Origin: a virus
Virus record (IMG/VR): IMGVR_UViG_3300050035_000066
Span: 1-64,000 of that record
Direction: 5' to 3' (one strand)
DNA: 64,000 nt
Below, piece after piece: positions 24,212 to 32,123 of this stretch. Numbering within the stretch: position 1 is the stretch's first letter; each line of letters starts with the position of its first letter. The translations under genes were made by a program, and so were the position numbers. The notes beneath the pieces are model-generated. The model saw only the letters and a program-made list of their open reading frames with translations, had not been told where the DNA came from and ran no database searches.

Positions 24212-24566
24212 CAATGAGGCAGGCATTCATGGAGCGGGGGCAGCTAAGGCTGCCCTCCAATTGCATGGTGCTATATTTGGTAAAAGCTATGGTCACTATG
24301 GTAACAGCTTTGCCATTCCAACCAAGAGCGAACTCATCGAGACAATGAACATCGAACGAGTTCGTGATTACGTGACGGGTTTCATTGCTTATGCAAGAGG
24401 TCATCGTCACCTAACATTCATCGTTACACGTATCGGTTGTGGACGCGCTGGTTTCAAGGACAGAGAAATTGCACCGATGTTTTTCGATGCTCCCAAGAAT
24501 TGTCAGTTCGACAAGACATGGGAACCATTTCTTGGAGATAGTGTCGAGTATTGGGGGAGGTTCTGA
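24180..24566 (+). CDS. Macro-domain-like phage protein, A1S_2505 type (128 aa)
   Basis: I chose ATG 24180 with GAGGA upstream over the in-frame TTG 12 nt earlier. The opening KKVFVFGSNEAGIHGAGAA, then SFAIPTKSELIETM and FIVTRIGCGRAGFKDREIAP, is the conserved pattern of a phage family related to macro domains, with the GxxGxHGAGAA loop and GCGxAG loop that contact ADP-ribose-like ligands in relatives. It may bind or hydrolyse ADP-ribose derivatives, for example to oppose NAD-based defence. The ligand is not shown by sequence. Confidence 0.85.
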   Translation: MANKKVFVFGSNEAGIHGAGAAKAALQLHGAIFGKSYGHYGNSFAIPTKSELIETMNIERVRDYVTGFIAYARGHRHLTFIVTRIGCGRAGFKDREIAPMFFDAPKNCQFDKTWEPFLGDSVEYWGRF

Positions 24567-24592
24567 TGAATCACATACAAGGAGGTTATCGC

Positions 24593-24907
24593 ATGATGAC
24601 GCATTTTGGAGATCCCTGCATTCACTGCCAGATTCTCCATGACGATGTTCCTGTTGGACCGTGCCAAGGCGATCCAGCGAAGGTGATTGATATTGCCTTC
24701 TGTTCGCTTGGTGTTCGACGGGATGGAATCGAGCGGTTCGTGGTACTGCAAAGTGATAATACACTGCGAGAGCATTACGCGCACCCGGCGATGCACTTCG
24801 GAACACGCCATCAGGTGAACTGTACTGTCTTTCCGGCGTTGAGGTACGATCCGGAACTAAAGCAGACCGCCATTCGCGCTGGTTGGCTGGTAGGGAGGAC
24901 TCACTAA
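24593..24907 (+). CDS. Unknown protein with Cys/His motif (104 aa)
   Basis: AAGGAGG at 24580-24586 fits ATG 24593 (MMTHFGDPCIHCQILHDD); earlier in-frame starts exist at 24551 and 24566. The CIHC and nearby His/Asp could bind a metal. The rest is mixed beta/alpha. From about 24600 the base composition becomes GC-rich. No family recognised. Confidence 0.6.
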   Translation: MMTHFGDPCIHCQILHDDVPVGPCQGDPAKVIDIAFCSLGVRRDGIERFVVLQSDNTLREHYAHPAMHFGTRHQVNCTVFPALRYDPELKQTAIRAGWLVGRTH

Positions 24908-25377
24908 TGTTAACTAAAACTGAAAAGAAAGATGCTCTGCAATCTTTCATTGATGCTCGTAATCACTTAATACGAGTAATGGAACTTGATGGGAAAAGCA
25001 TAGATGAAATGCTTCAAACCATTAATACAAGTCTTTACGATATTGGCCCAATCATTGTTGAAAATCGTAGAAAAGCAAGAGAGGGGATGAGCATGAAACT
25101 GAACGAAAAGCAGAAGCAGATTGCATGGGGAGCGTGGGTTGACCACTATGACGAGAACAGCAACGCGATTGGTGTGTATGCAGCAGTAGCCGCCGTTCTG
25201 GAGGCCCAGCGCTTCAAGGATAGCCCGAAAGCGCTATCGTTCCACGATTGGTGGACATCGCAGGGTAGGTTCATCGACCCGGATACAGAGGATGTTCCTT
25301 GGTTCGATAAGCGTGAGGCGCTGGCAGAATATGCGTGGGACGCCGCTATGCGCCAGTCTGAGGAAATGTGCAGCTAA
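24907..25377 (+). CDS. Unknown two-part protein (156 aa)
   Basis: ATG 24907 overlaps the preceding TAA, with GGAGGA upstream. Residues 1-62 are AT-rich in DNA and helical. From about residue 62 (MSMKLNEKQKQIAWG), with an internal ATG and ribosome-like GAGGGG, the DNA is markedly GC-rich and the protein is Trp/Ala/Asp-rich. The two parts may be a recent fusion of separate genes. Function unknown. Confidence 0.65.
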   Translation: MLTKTEKKDALQSFIDARNHLIRVMELDGKSIDEMLQTINTSLYDIGPIIVENRRKAREGMSMKLNEKQKQIAWGAWVDHYDENSNAIGVYAAVAAVLEAQRFKDSPKALSFHDWWTSQGRFIDPDTEDVPWFDKREALAEYAWDAAMRQSEEMCS

Positions 25378-25503
25378 CTCCGCAGGATCATCGAAGCGGA
25401 TTCTAACAGAGCTGAGCCGTAGAGCCTACGACAGCAGCGTGCCTATCACGCTGCTGGTGGTAGTAATCACCGCAATCAACGAGAAGAGAGAAGGAGACCG
25501 AGC

Positions 25504-25701
25504 ATGAGTGTACAGGTGTGTTACGAGTCTACGGTCGAGGGGCAGGCCACAGTCACCCTCCTCCAGCACGGGTGCAACAAGTTCAGCGTCCAGTACGGCA
25601 AACAGTCTACGGGCATCACGGACTATAACCGAGCGGCCATGAACCTAGGGTCGTGCTTGATGCATGCGCTGGCGTGTGCTGGAAAGGTGGACAACCGGTG
25701 A
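25504..25701 (+). CDS. Small unknown protein in GC-rich segment (65 aa)
   Basis: ATG 25504 follows GAGAAGGAGA. The product has four Cys and a beta-rich pattern (TVEGQATVTLLQHGCNKF) ending in a helix (AMNLGSCLMHALACAG). The GC-rich codons differ from most of the phage. No family recognised. The 126-nt gap before it holds no clear gene. Confidence 0.6.
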   Translation: MSVQVCYESTVEGQATVTLLQHGCNKFSVQYGKQSTGITDYNRAAMNLGSCLMHALACAGKVDNR

Positions 25702-25750
25702 TAAAGATATTGATCACCGCTCGGAGGGACGCAGCAAAGGAGCAGAAGCC

Positions 25751-25951
25751 ATGAATTGTAAAATTTGTGGTGAACCAATTAAATTAGTTCCTTCTGCTCA
25801 GGAGCGTGCTAAAACATATGGTAAAACTCCTGAGTATTACACCAATCTGTTCACAACACATAGTTGGTGTGAACTTCATAAGCGTGAGGAATCTCTAAGA
25901 GAATTCCTTGCTGCTAAACAGGAGAAATCCAATGAGCTTGAGCATTCATGA
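25751..25951 (+). CDS. Zinc-ribbon-like small protein (66 aa)
   Basis: ATG 25751 has AAAGGAG upstream. It starts MNCKICGEPIK, with CxxC, and has a later C..H pair (SWCELHKREE) that could complete a metal site. The C-terminal part is a charged helix. It overlaps the MazG-like gene start. Function unknown. Confidence 0.65.
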   Translation: MNCKICGEPIKLVPSAQERAKTYGKTPEYYTNLFTTHSWCELHKREESLREFLAAKQEKSNELEHS

Positions 25952-26513
25952 AAAACGAGTGTTTGATAAAGCATTCGGAATAGAAACATCACGGCTGCAA
26001 ATGTATACAGCCGTGGAAGCAGTAAAAGCATTAAGCCCAAAAACTGCATCACAAATGCTCCTCGAATTTCATAAGAAGTTCAATATACCTATGTTACCTT
26101 CACCCTGCATTCCACTACCCTCTCGTCAACAACTCAGAGTCGAGTTGATCGATGAAGAGTTTAAAGAATTCAAGGAAGGCATTGCAAATCATGACATCGT
26201 TGAGATAGCCGATGCATTGGCTGATCTCATCTACGTCATTTACGGTGCAGCCCTTGAGTTCGGTATTCCGATCGACAAGGTTGTTGAAGAAGTTCATCGT
26301 TCCAACATGACCAAGGTCTGGCCGGATGGTACTATCCACCGTCGTGAAGACGGTAAGATCATGAAACCTCCCACGTATTCACCTGCCAACATTAACAGCA
26401 TTCTCTACCCCAATGGAGAAATGAAATATTCAAATGAGTTCACTTCAGGATCATCAAATCGAATTGGAGAGGTTGTTCAGCAAGAACCAATTGATCCCTC
26501 GGATCAAGGCTGA
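25932..26513 (+). CDS. MazG-like / PRA-PH-type nucleotide pyrophosphohydrolase (193 aa)
   Basis: ATG 25932 (MSLSIHEKRVFDKAF) follows GGAGAAA. The all-alpha hydrolase signature is visible: EEFKEF, then EIADALADLIYV, i.e. ExxE and ExxD metal ligands, then EVHRSNMTKVWPDG and GKIMKPPTY, typical of phage MazG-like pyrophosphohydrolases. Such enzymes hydrolyse (d)NTPs or related nucleotides; phage versions may change alarmone or nucleotide pools. It overlaps the RNAP1 gene by 80 nt. Exact substrate not known. Confidence 0.88.
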   Translation: MSLSIHEKRVFDKAFGIETSRLQMYTAVEAVKALSPKTASQMLLEFHKKFNIPMLPSPCIPLPSRQQLRVELIDEEFKEFKEGIANHDIVEIADALADLIYVIYGAALEFGIPIDKVVEEVHRSNMTKVWPDGTIHRREDGKIMKPPTYSPANINSILYPNGEMKYSNEFTSGSSNRIGEVVQQEPIDPSDQG

Positions 26514-27249
26514 ATTCACCAACTGTGCTGTATTCAACTTTGAACATTTTCTCAAAGAGGTCAATATTCCTATCCTCTTTGGGATAGACATGCTCACTCA
26601 AATGGCTCTTCACAAGAGAGCCAGCATGGCAACTATGGTTGGTTGCCTTCGGCATCACTGCAACACTGCTCAAGAGGTTGCTGATCTATTGCTGCTCGCA
26701 GCAGAAAACAACCTTGTCAACTATGATGTCAGCACTCAAACATTCATTGTCAACTTCACGTTGAGTGATGATGTCCAAGCTGAACTTGATCGGTTCCAAT
26801 ATCCATTGCCTATGGTTGTGGAACCAAAAGAAGTAAAGTGCAATCGAGATACTGGGTATCTTACAACTTCGGGATCTATCATTCTCAAGAACAATCATCA
26901 TAACGATGATGTTTGTTTGGAGCACATCAATCATGCGAATCGTGTTGAGTTCGTCATCAATGCAACAACTGCCAAGATGGTCAAGAATCGCTGGCGTAAT
27001 CTCGACAAGCCCAAACAGGGTGAGACTGTTGAAGAATTTCAAAAGCGCAAAAAGGCGTTTGAGAAATATGACTCAACAGCGAAAGATGTCATCGATCTCT
27101 TGCTCAAGGAAGGCAATAGTTTTTTCCTAACTCACAAGTATGACAAACGTGGCAGAATTTACTGTCAGGGTTATCACGTCAATTACCAAGGAGCATCATG
27201 GAACAAAGCTGTGCTAGAGTTTGCCAAGAAGGAGCAGATGGTCGATTGA
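26434..27249 (+). CDS. RNA polymerase II subunit 1 (N4 gp15-like, 271 aa)
   Basis: Small subunit of the two-subunit T7-type RNA polymerase that transcribes middle genes in N4. Length matches N4 gp15 (about 269). The N-terminal region is helical. The C-terminal end carries YDKRGRIY (R239-G240-R241), equivalent to the TxxGR/DxRGR block of T7 polymerase, followed by YHVNYQGASWNKA. The palm motifs A, B and C are on the partner subunit (28740-29945). ATG 26434 lies within the end of the MazG-like gene. Confidence 0.93.
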   Translation: MSSLQDHQIELERLFSKNQLIPRIKAEFTNCAVFNFEHFLKEVNIPILFGIDMLTQMALHKRASMATMVGCLRHHCNTAQEVADLLLLAAENNLVNYDVSTQTFIVNFTLSDDVQAELDRFQYPLPMVVEPKEVKCNRDTGYLTTSGSIILKNNHHNDDVCLEHINHANRVEFVINATTAKMVKNRWRNLDKPKQGETVEEFQKRKKAFEKYDSTAKDVIDLLLKEGNSFFLTHKYDKRGRIYCQGYHVNYQGASWNKAVLEFAKKEQMVD

Positions 27250-27260
27250 AGGTCCAGACA

Positions 27261-27488
27261 ATGGACCTTCAGACGTTCAACTGTCTCAAGCGTACCTTCG
27301 CAGATCTTGCAATTGGTGACACATTCGATTTCATCAGAATGGCTCAACCTGTGATGAATTCGTTCTATCGCCGTTATGTAAAGATTTCTGCTCGACGGTA
27401 TCAAGCAACCACGGAACCAAAGACTATATACAACATTGGTTCCATCCATACCTGTGTCTACCATCTGGAGGAAATCGATGGGTTTTGA
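27261..27488 (+). CDS. Small unknown protein between polymerase subunits (75 aa)
   Basis: I chose ATG 27261 (MDLQTFNCLKRTFAD), preceded by GAAGG at 27248; another ATG 63 nt upstream overlaps RNAP1. The IGDTFDFI stretch and a Tyr/Arg-rich centre suggest a small beta domain. Its 3' end overlaps the next gene. Function unknown. Confidence 0.65.
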   Translation: MDLQTFNCLKRTFADLAIGDTFDFIRMAQPVMNSFYRRYVKISARRYQATTEPKTIYNIGSIHTCVYHLEEIDGF

Positions 27489-27822
27489 ATTTGATCTTCG
27501 TACGGTTCCTGCTGATAATCAGGATCCAAAAATTCAACATCTACAGGCCATGAACAATCAACTCTGTAAAGAGTTGATTGCTCTGGCTGAACCAAAAACA
27601 CAAATCTGGATGGACATTGAATCCGCTCCATTGAATGGAATGGCTATCCTACTCGCTCGTATCGACAAGGAAGATGACACTGTCATCTTTGCCACAGAAG
27701 GTTTGTGGGAGCTTGTTGAATACAGTGACATTGATGGCAGACCCGTTTATGACTGGTCTGTCAAATCTGGTTACATGGATGAGCCAACTCACTGGATGTT
27801 TCTTCCAAAGGTGGTAAAGTGA
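27478..27822 (+). CDS. DUF551-like protein (114 aa)
   Basis: ATG 27478 follows GGAGG. The centre and end (WMDIESAPLNGMAILLA and EPTHWMFLPK) match the DUF551 pattern W.dI.sAP.dG...P.tHWmplP, a small domain frequent in phages. Its role is unknown. An N-terminal helix (HLQAMNNQLCKELIALA) precedes the domain. Confidence 0.8.
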   Translation: MGFEFDLRTVPADNQDPKIQHLQAMNNQLCKELIALAEPKTQIWMDIESAPLNGMAILLARIDKEDDTVIFATEGLWELVEYSDIDGRPVYDWSVKSGYMDEPTHWMFLPKVVK

Positions 27823-28103
27823 AACATTTCAAGATCACTGGTACCATGGTTGAGGAAAACGATGGTTGTCCAACAATCTATATCCGAACCAAAACAGAAA
27901 CGCAGGAGTTCATTGACATTCCAGAATGGATGACTCCTGCCCAAACTGAAGCCGTTAATAGGAAATACGCACAAGATCCTGATGGCTCACCCTCACTCAA
28001 GCATTTTTATACTCGTGTGAAACCTGCCATCGGTGGATACTGTAGTATCCGATGGTGTGGGATATGGCTTGGTATAGAGAAAGATGGGTACACTCACTCA
28101 TGA
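27819..28103 (+). CDS. Small unknown protein (94 aa)
   Basis: Starts at GTG 27819, overlapping the preceding TGA. Mixed beta-rich sequence with Tyr/Ile/Gly and an end CSIRWCGIWLGIEKDGYTHS. No recognised domain. The stop overlaps the next start. Confidence 0.6.
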   Translation: MKHFKITGTMVEENDGCPTIYIRTKTETQEFIDIPEWMTPAQTEAVNRKYAQDPDGSPSLKHFYTRVKPAIGGYCSIRWCGIWLGIEKDGYTHS

Positions 28104-28360
28104 GTGAAATGACACCCAACAAAACCATGCCTCATCGCATCTACCTCAATTACATCTTATTTTTTCAATCAACCAGTGAATACGAAGCTCGTCGTCAGTT
28201 TGACATATTAAAACTGATGGTAAAAGATCCCCGTCATCACTATTACAAACGAAAAGTGGAATTGTTCAATGGGCAACACTGCATTGATTTCTACAAGTTT
28301 CGTGAAGAAGAGGAGTGTAATGCTTCACACTATATCGTTGAACCTCCTCCTTTGGCTTGA
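28100..28360 (+). CDS. Small unknown protein (86 aa)
   Basis: ATG 28100 overlaps the preceding TGA. Aromatic and basic in the centre (RHHYYKRKVELFNGQHC), with an acidic tail. No motif recognised. Overlaps the next gene's start region by 41 nt. Confidence 0.6.
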   Translation: MSEMTPNKTMPHRIYLNYILFFQSTSEYEARRQFDILKLMVKDPRHHYYKRKVELFNGQHCIDFYKFREEEECNASHYIVEPPPLA

Positions 28361-28550
28361 GGATGGTCTGGATGCTATTGGGCAGAAGCAGAGTCAAACA
28401 GACTTCGTTTCTGCCCATAAGAAGTTATCTCAACAGCAGGCTGAGATTATTTATCAGACTGCAACTAACATGATCACCATTCACAAAACACAGAAGCGAG
28501 CCATCGCTTATGTGCAGCAAGAAAAATGCAAATACAGGAAAAAATCATGA
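28320..28550 (+). CDS. Small helical protein (76 aa)
   Basis: ATG 28320 is preceded by GAGGAG. N-terminus LLLWLEDGLDAIG is hydrophobic-acidic; the rest is a Gln/Lys-rich helix (KLSQQQAEIIYQTATNMITI) with a basic tail. Possibly a coiled-coil protein. No family recognised. Confidence 0.6.
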   Translation: MLHTISLNLLLWLEDGLDAIGQKQSQTDFVSAHKKLSQQQAEIIYQTATNMITIHKTQKRAIAYVQQEKCKYRKKS

Positions 28551-28777
28551 TCTGCAATGAACGAGTTCCTTTCCGACTAATTCAGATGCCTTGCTGTCAG
28601 CATCTATTCTGCAACGTCAACCACCGTTGGCCTAGCTTCTGTCCAAATTGTGGAGCACATGTATTCCCTCAAATAAAGGGCTGTGCTCTCATTTTGGATG
28701 AAGATGCTTGGCTCAAATATGACAATGGAGAGAAAGACAATGCAAAGATTCTCGGCAAAAGAGTATCTCAAGATTGA
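28547..28777 (+). CDS. Zinc-ribbon protein just before RNAP2 (76 aa)
   Basis: ATG 28547 overlaps the preceding TGA. PCCQHLFCNVNHRWPSFCPN, then CG, forms two Cys pairs like a zinc ribbon (C-x5-C, CPNCG). The tail is acidic. It overlaps the RNAP2 start by 38 nt. Zinc-ribbon proteins next to polymerase genes can act in transcription; here that is only suggested by position. Confidence 0.65.
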   Translation: MICNERVPFRLIQMPCCQHLFCNVNHRWPSFCPNCGAHVFPQIKGCALILDEDAWLKYDNGEKDNAKILGKRVSQD

Positions 28778-29945
28778 CGTTGCCAACAGCTTTGGCTTGG
28801 ACAAGAAAAGCTGGGCAGAGCGAATCCGTTGGTTCGATGACAATGAAAAAGACTTTGGCCAACTGATTTACAAAGCCGAAGAACCTGCAATGTTCTTCGC
28901 TGGAATCTCTGCATGGGAAGCAGTGAAGAAGGGCGAACCGATCGGTTATCCGATATCCCTCGATGCAACATCTTCTGGTCTACAGATACTGGCTGCTCTT
29001 ACAGGTGACCTGTCAGCAGCCAAGCTCTGTAATGTGATCAACACTGGCAATCGTGAAGATGCCTACACCAATGTCTACAAGTTCATGATCAACATTCTCG
29101 GTGAGGATGCAAAGATCCAACGTGAAGACACGAAGCGCGCGATTATGACTAGTTTGTATGGTTCACGGGCTGTGCCTAAAGAAGTATTTGGTGAAGGTGT
29201 TTTATACAACTTGTTCATCTCCACCATGCAACTCTTGGCTCCAGCAGCATGGGAATTGAACCAAACATTTTTGGATATGTGGAACCCAACAGCGTTAGAG
29301 AATAGCTGGATCCTGCCTGATAATTTTCACGTTCATGTGAAGATCGTCAGCACGATGGGTGAGACTGTCCATGTATTCAATGAACCCATCGACACAGTAC
29401 GCAAGATTAATGCTCCAATGTCCGAAGGACGATCTCTTGGAGCCAATACCATTCACTCTATTGATGGCATGATTGTGCGTGAGATGACTCGTCGTTGTGA
29501 CTACAACCCAGAAATAGTTCAAGAAGCCTATCGAATCTTAGTAGATCAACCAAAAAAGCCTACTTATCCTCGAACAGATAACGTGAAGATGGTTGAAACT
29601 CTTTGGCACAACTATCAATATTCTGGATTCCTATCTGCTAGGATTCTGGACTACATCGATGAAGACTCAGTGAACGTGATTGACGTTCGTCAAGATGTCA
29701 TCAACCTACTTCGATCACTGCCGGAAATACCATTCCAAATCATCGCTGTTCATGACTGCTTCAGGTGCCTGCCCAACCATGCCAATGACATGAGAGAGCA
29801 GTACAATCTGCAACTGATGCTGATTGCTCGCTCGAACTTGCTGGGCTTTCTGCTCAGTCAAATCATGGGCAAGCCAATCGTCATTGGGAAACTCCATCCA
29901 GATTTTTGGAAACAAATCATGGACACTGACTATGCTCTAAGTTAA
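28740..29945 (+). CDS. RNA polymerase II subunit 2 (N4 gp16-like, 401 aa)
   Basis: Catalytic subunit of the middle-gene polymerase. I chose ATG 28740, with GGAG at 28727, giving the N4 gp16 type start and about its length (404). Key T7-family residues: Asp75 in LDATSSGLQ (motif A), Lys132 and Tyr140 in TKRAIMTSLYG (motif B, K-x7-Y as T7 K631/Y639), IHSIDG at 239-244, and His338-Asp339 in AVHDCFR (motif C). All catalytic residues are present. Six small genes lie between this gene and the other subunit gene. Confidence 0.95.
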   Translation: MQRFSAKEYLKIDVANSFGLDKKSWAERIRWFDDNEKDFGQLIYKAEEPAMFFAGISAWEAVKKGEPIGYPISLDATSSGLQILAALTGDLSAAKLCNVINTGNREDAYTNVYKFMINILGEDAKIQREDTKRAIMTSLYGSRAVPKEVFGEGVLYNLFISTMQLLAPAAWELNQTFLDMWNPTALENSWILPDNFHVHVKIVSTMGETVHVFNEPIDTVRKINAPMSEGRSLGANTIHSIDGMIVREMTRRCDYNPEIVQEAYRILVDQPKKPTYPRTDNVKMVETLWHNYQYSGFLSARILDYIDEDSVNVIDVRQDVINLLRSLPEIPFQIIAVHDCFRCLPNHANDMREQYNLQLMLIARSNLLGFLLSQIMGKPIVIGKLHPDFWKQIMDTDYALS

Positions 29946-30000
29946 GATTATGGAGAGTCTTCTGTAAGGGACTTCACCTTAATGGAAAGAGGTTCAACTA

Positions 30001-30483
30001 ATGAAGTACATCGTCTCTGTAAACCCCGATGCAAAAGAAGTAGCTATTTCCCCGCATGGTGAATCAGTTCCCACAGGATTTGAAGAAGTGACTGAGTTCT
30101 TCCATGGTGAGGACACTGACTCACCGGAAGTTCCCGAAACCGACAACCTGGGCTTTTCAAAGAGCCACACTATCTACAGCCATGTCAAAGATATTCTCTT
30201 TGCCAATGGTCAAGTCGATGTGAAGTATTGGAAGATCATCATGGTGTTTCCAGTTCAAATCGATGCAGAAATCAAAGTGGAACAGACAATTCAGCTTGAT
30301 GTGTCTGGCTCCGGTACGGGTCGCTATCCGGAAGATACCAACTGGACGGAAGTGAGCGACGGTACAGACTATCCGCCCACTGGGCAGACAGAACCTGTTA
30401 CTGAGCCAATGGAAGAGAAACTTCCAAGCATCGAAGAAAATGCTGACTTTGATGAAACACTGGGATCAGCTAAAAACATCTAG
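30001..30483 (+). CDS. Unknown acidic protein (160 aa)
   Basis: ATG 30001 follows AAAGAGG. The N-terminal 105 residues look globular with beta strands ([30 protein letters not shown]). The C-terminal 55 are acidic, Pro/Thr/Glu-rich and likely disordered. A strong terminator follows the gene. No family recognised; it may be the last gene of the RNAPII transcription unit. Confidence 0.75.
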   Translation: MKYIVSVNPDAKEVAISPHGESVPTGFEEVTEFFHGEDTDSPEVPETDNLGFSKSHTIYSHVKDILFANGQVDVKYWKIIMVFPVQIDAEIKVEQTIQLDVSGSGTGRYPEDTNWTEVSDGTDYPPTGQTEPVTEPMEEKLPSIEENADFDETLGSAKNI

Positions 30484-30502
30484 TTAGATCGTTTTTGCGA
30501 AG

Positions 30503-30528
30503 AAGCCCCCCAGATTCTGGGGGGCTTT
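30503..30528 (+). terminator. Intrinsic terminator
   Basis: AAGCCCCCC (30503-30511) and GGGGGGCTT (30519-30527) form a 9-bp GC-rich stem with a 7-nt loop followed by TTT, directly after the 160-residue gene. Confidence 0.8.
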
Positions 30529-30542
30529 CACTTTGGAGAATT

Positions 30543-30881
30543 ATGACTGATCGCAGAGAACAAATCCTACTTCGCATCGAAGCTCGTTGCGACATCGTTG
30601 ACACAGGCTTCATTCTTGATGACAAGCCATCACCCTGCCATCTATGGACTGGTCCAACATCCGGAGATGGACGTGGTGGTGGTTACGGTCGCATGAGCCT
30701 GGATAGTCAAACCGTTGCTGTTCACATCGTCATAGCCACTCACTATTATGGTTACATCCCAAGAGGCAAGCAGGTTGATCATCTCTGCAACCAGAGACGA
30801 TGTGTTAACCCTGCACATCTTGAGATTGTCACTCACCTTATCAACCAACGCCGAAGGAGTATGCGAGCCAATGGGGAATAA
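30543..30881 (+). CDS. HNH homing-type endonuclease (112 aa)
   Basis: ATG 30543 ([15 protein letters not shown]) has GGAG upstream. The HNH_3-type pattern is clear: [25 protein letters not shown], then [20 protein letters not shown], with the His-Asn-His metal site and two structural Cys. Such free-standing enzymes cut DNA and spread between phage genomes. It lies right after a terminator and before a gene cluster, and not within any gene, so it is probably a mobile insertion. Confidence 0.9.
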   Translation: MTDRREQILLRIEARCDIVDTGFILDDKPSPCHLWTGPTSGDGRGGGYGRMSLDSQTVAVHIVIATHYYGYIPRGKQVDHLCNQRRCVNPAHLEIVTHLINQRRRSMRANGE

Positions 30882-31077
30882 TGTTAGTCGTTCTACTCAA
30901 TGGTCTGAGGAACCTGTGAAACCAACAGGTCCAATTTGTGGAGCAATGCAACCATCATGGCCATTTAAGGTTTGCAATCGCAAACCAAATCATGATAGTG
31001 ATCACTGTCAACAAAAACAACAAGGGATCGCCATGGTCGATGTATGGTGGCCCAAGCACAAGGAGCCAAAGGAATAA
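30871..31077 (+). CDS. Small Cys/His protein (68 aa)
   Basis: ATG 30871 with AGGAG at 30855, overlapping the HNH gene by 11 nt. The centre contains [20 protein letters not shown] followed by H/C residues, a possible zinc site of Cys/His type. The end is Pro/Lys-rich. The stop overlaps the ATPase start (TAATG). Function unknown. Confidence 0.6.
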   Translation: MGNNVSRSTQWSEEPVKPTGPICGAMQPSWPFKVCNRKPNHDSDHCQQKQQGIAMVDVWWPKHKEPKE

Positions 31078-32111
31078 TGGATCTTTACCGCTGTACACCA
31101 CGACAGGCTCGTGCGTTCATCATTGATATTCTCGAAGCCGGACTGGTCCCATATTTAGAGAGCAGTCCAGGAATGGGTAAATCAACAATCATTCATTCCA
31201 TTGGATCCGAAGCCAAGCTCTTCAAGATTGATCATCGTCTCTCCACCTCGGCACCAGAAGATCTTTCTGGGCTACCTCACTTCAACAAACTTGGCCAAGC
31301 CATGTTTGCTCCATTTGTAGATCTCTTTCCGATCGAAGGGACACCCATCCCTGATGGTTGTGAGGGCTGGCTACTCTTCTTGGATGAATTTAATGCTGCA
31401 CCCCGGAACATTCAAGCGGCAGCTTACAAGCTCATCTTGGATAAGATGGTAGGCCAGAAGAGACTTCATTCTCAGGTCGCCATCGCAGCAGCAGGTAATC
31501 TGGCTACTGACAAAGCCATCACCAATCCTCTTTCAACTGCCATGCAGTCGAGGCTCATTCACCTTGAAATGACCACCGACTTTGATGAATGGTTAGAGGA
31601 TGTCGCCTTCAAATATAACTTTGACCAGAGAGTCATTGCTTATCTGTCTGCCTACAAAGATAAGTTTATGGACTTCCGTCCTGACCATCACGAGAAGACT
31701 TTTTGTTGCCCTCGTACTTGGGAGTTCGTTCACAAACTGATTAAAGACAAACCTGAGTTGCCTGATAGTTTCGCCATTTTGTTGGCTGGAACCATTACCA
31801 GTGGTGTGGCTGCCGACTTCGTTCAATTCTGCAAGGTCTATAAGGAACTGGTCAGTATCAGCGAGATTCTTCGTGATCCTGAAACGTGCCGATTGCCTCA
31901 AGAAAACAATGAACGGTGGGCTACGATCACCATGATGATGAGTGAAATCACTGAAAAGAATTTCAAGGATCTCTCCAAGTATGCCGATCGATTTGGCCTC
32001 GATTTCCGTATTCTGTTTTACAGATCGGTGATCGTTCGTCATATGAATCTGCGAACTCATCCTGCCTTTGCTTCAGCAATGGTTGCACTCTCACGTTACC
32101 TTCACGATTAA
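31077..32111 (+). CDS. MoxR-like AAA+ ATPase (344 aa)
   Basis: ATG 31077 overlaps the preceding TAA. Walker A SPGMGKST at 30-37 and Walker B LLFLDEFN at 99-106 are intact; N152-type sensor sequence (AAAGNLATDK) and an arginine-rich C-terminal part follow. MoxR-type ATPases work with VWA-domain partners as chaperones, and the VWA gene follows directly. N4-like phages carry such a pair of unknown function. The pair could remodel a protein complex. Confidence 0.88.
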   Translation: MDLYRCTPRQARAFIIDILEAGLVPYLESSPGMGKSTIIHSIGSEAKLFKIDHRLSTSAPEDLSGLPHFNKLGQAMFAPFVDLFPIEGTPIPDGCEGWLLFLDEFNAAPRNIQAAAYKLILDKMVGQKRLHSQVAIAAAGNLATDKAITNPLSTAMQSRLIHLEMTTDFDEWLEDVAFKYNFDQRVIAYLSAYKDKFMDFRPDHHEKTFCCPRTWEFVHKLIKDKPELPDSFAILLAGTITSGVAADFVQFCKVYKELVSISEILRDPETCRLPQENNERWATITMMMSEITEKNFKDLSKYADRFGLDFRILFYRSVIVRHMNLRTHPAFASAMVALSRYLHD

Positions 32112-32123
32112 TTGGAGGAACCA

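Noticed and set aside
24411-24950. 179-codon minus-strand ORF in the early region
   Set aside because: Antisense to the macro-like gene and its neighbour, which have better coding evidence and operon order.
25292-25507. 71-codon ORF bridging the gap after the two-part gene
   Set aside because: Starts inside the preceding gene in another frame and no good ribosome site is seen; the last 35 residues are Ser/Arg/Leu-rich without a family. Too weak to report.
30543-30881. HNH gene as an intron-encoded enzyme
   Set aside because: It lies between complete genes after a terminator; no split gene surrounds it.
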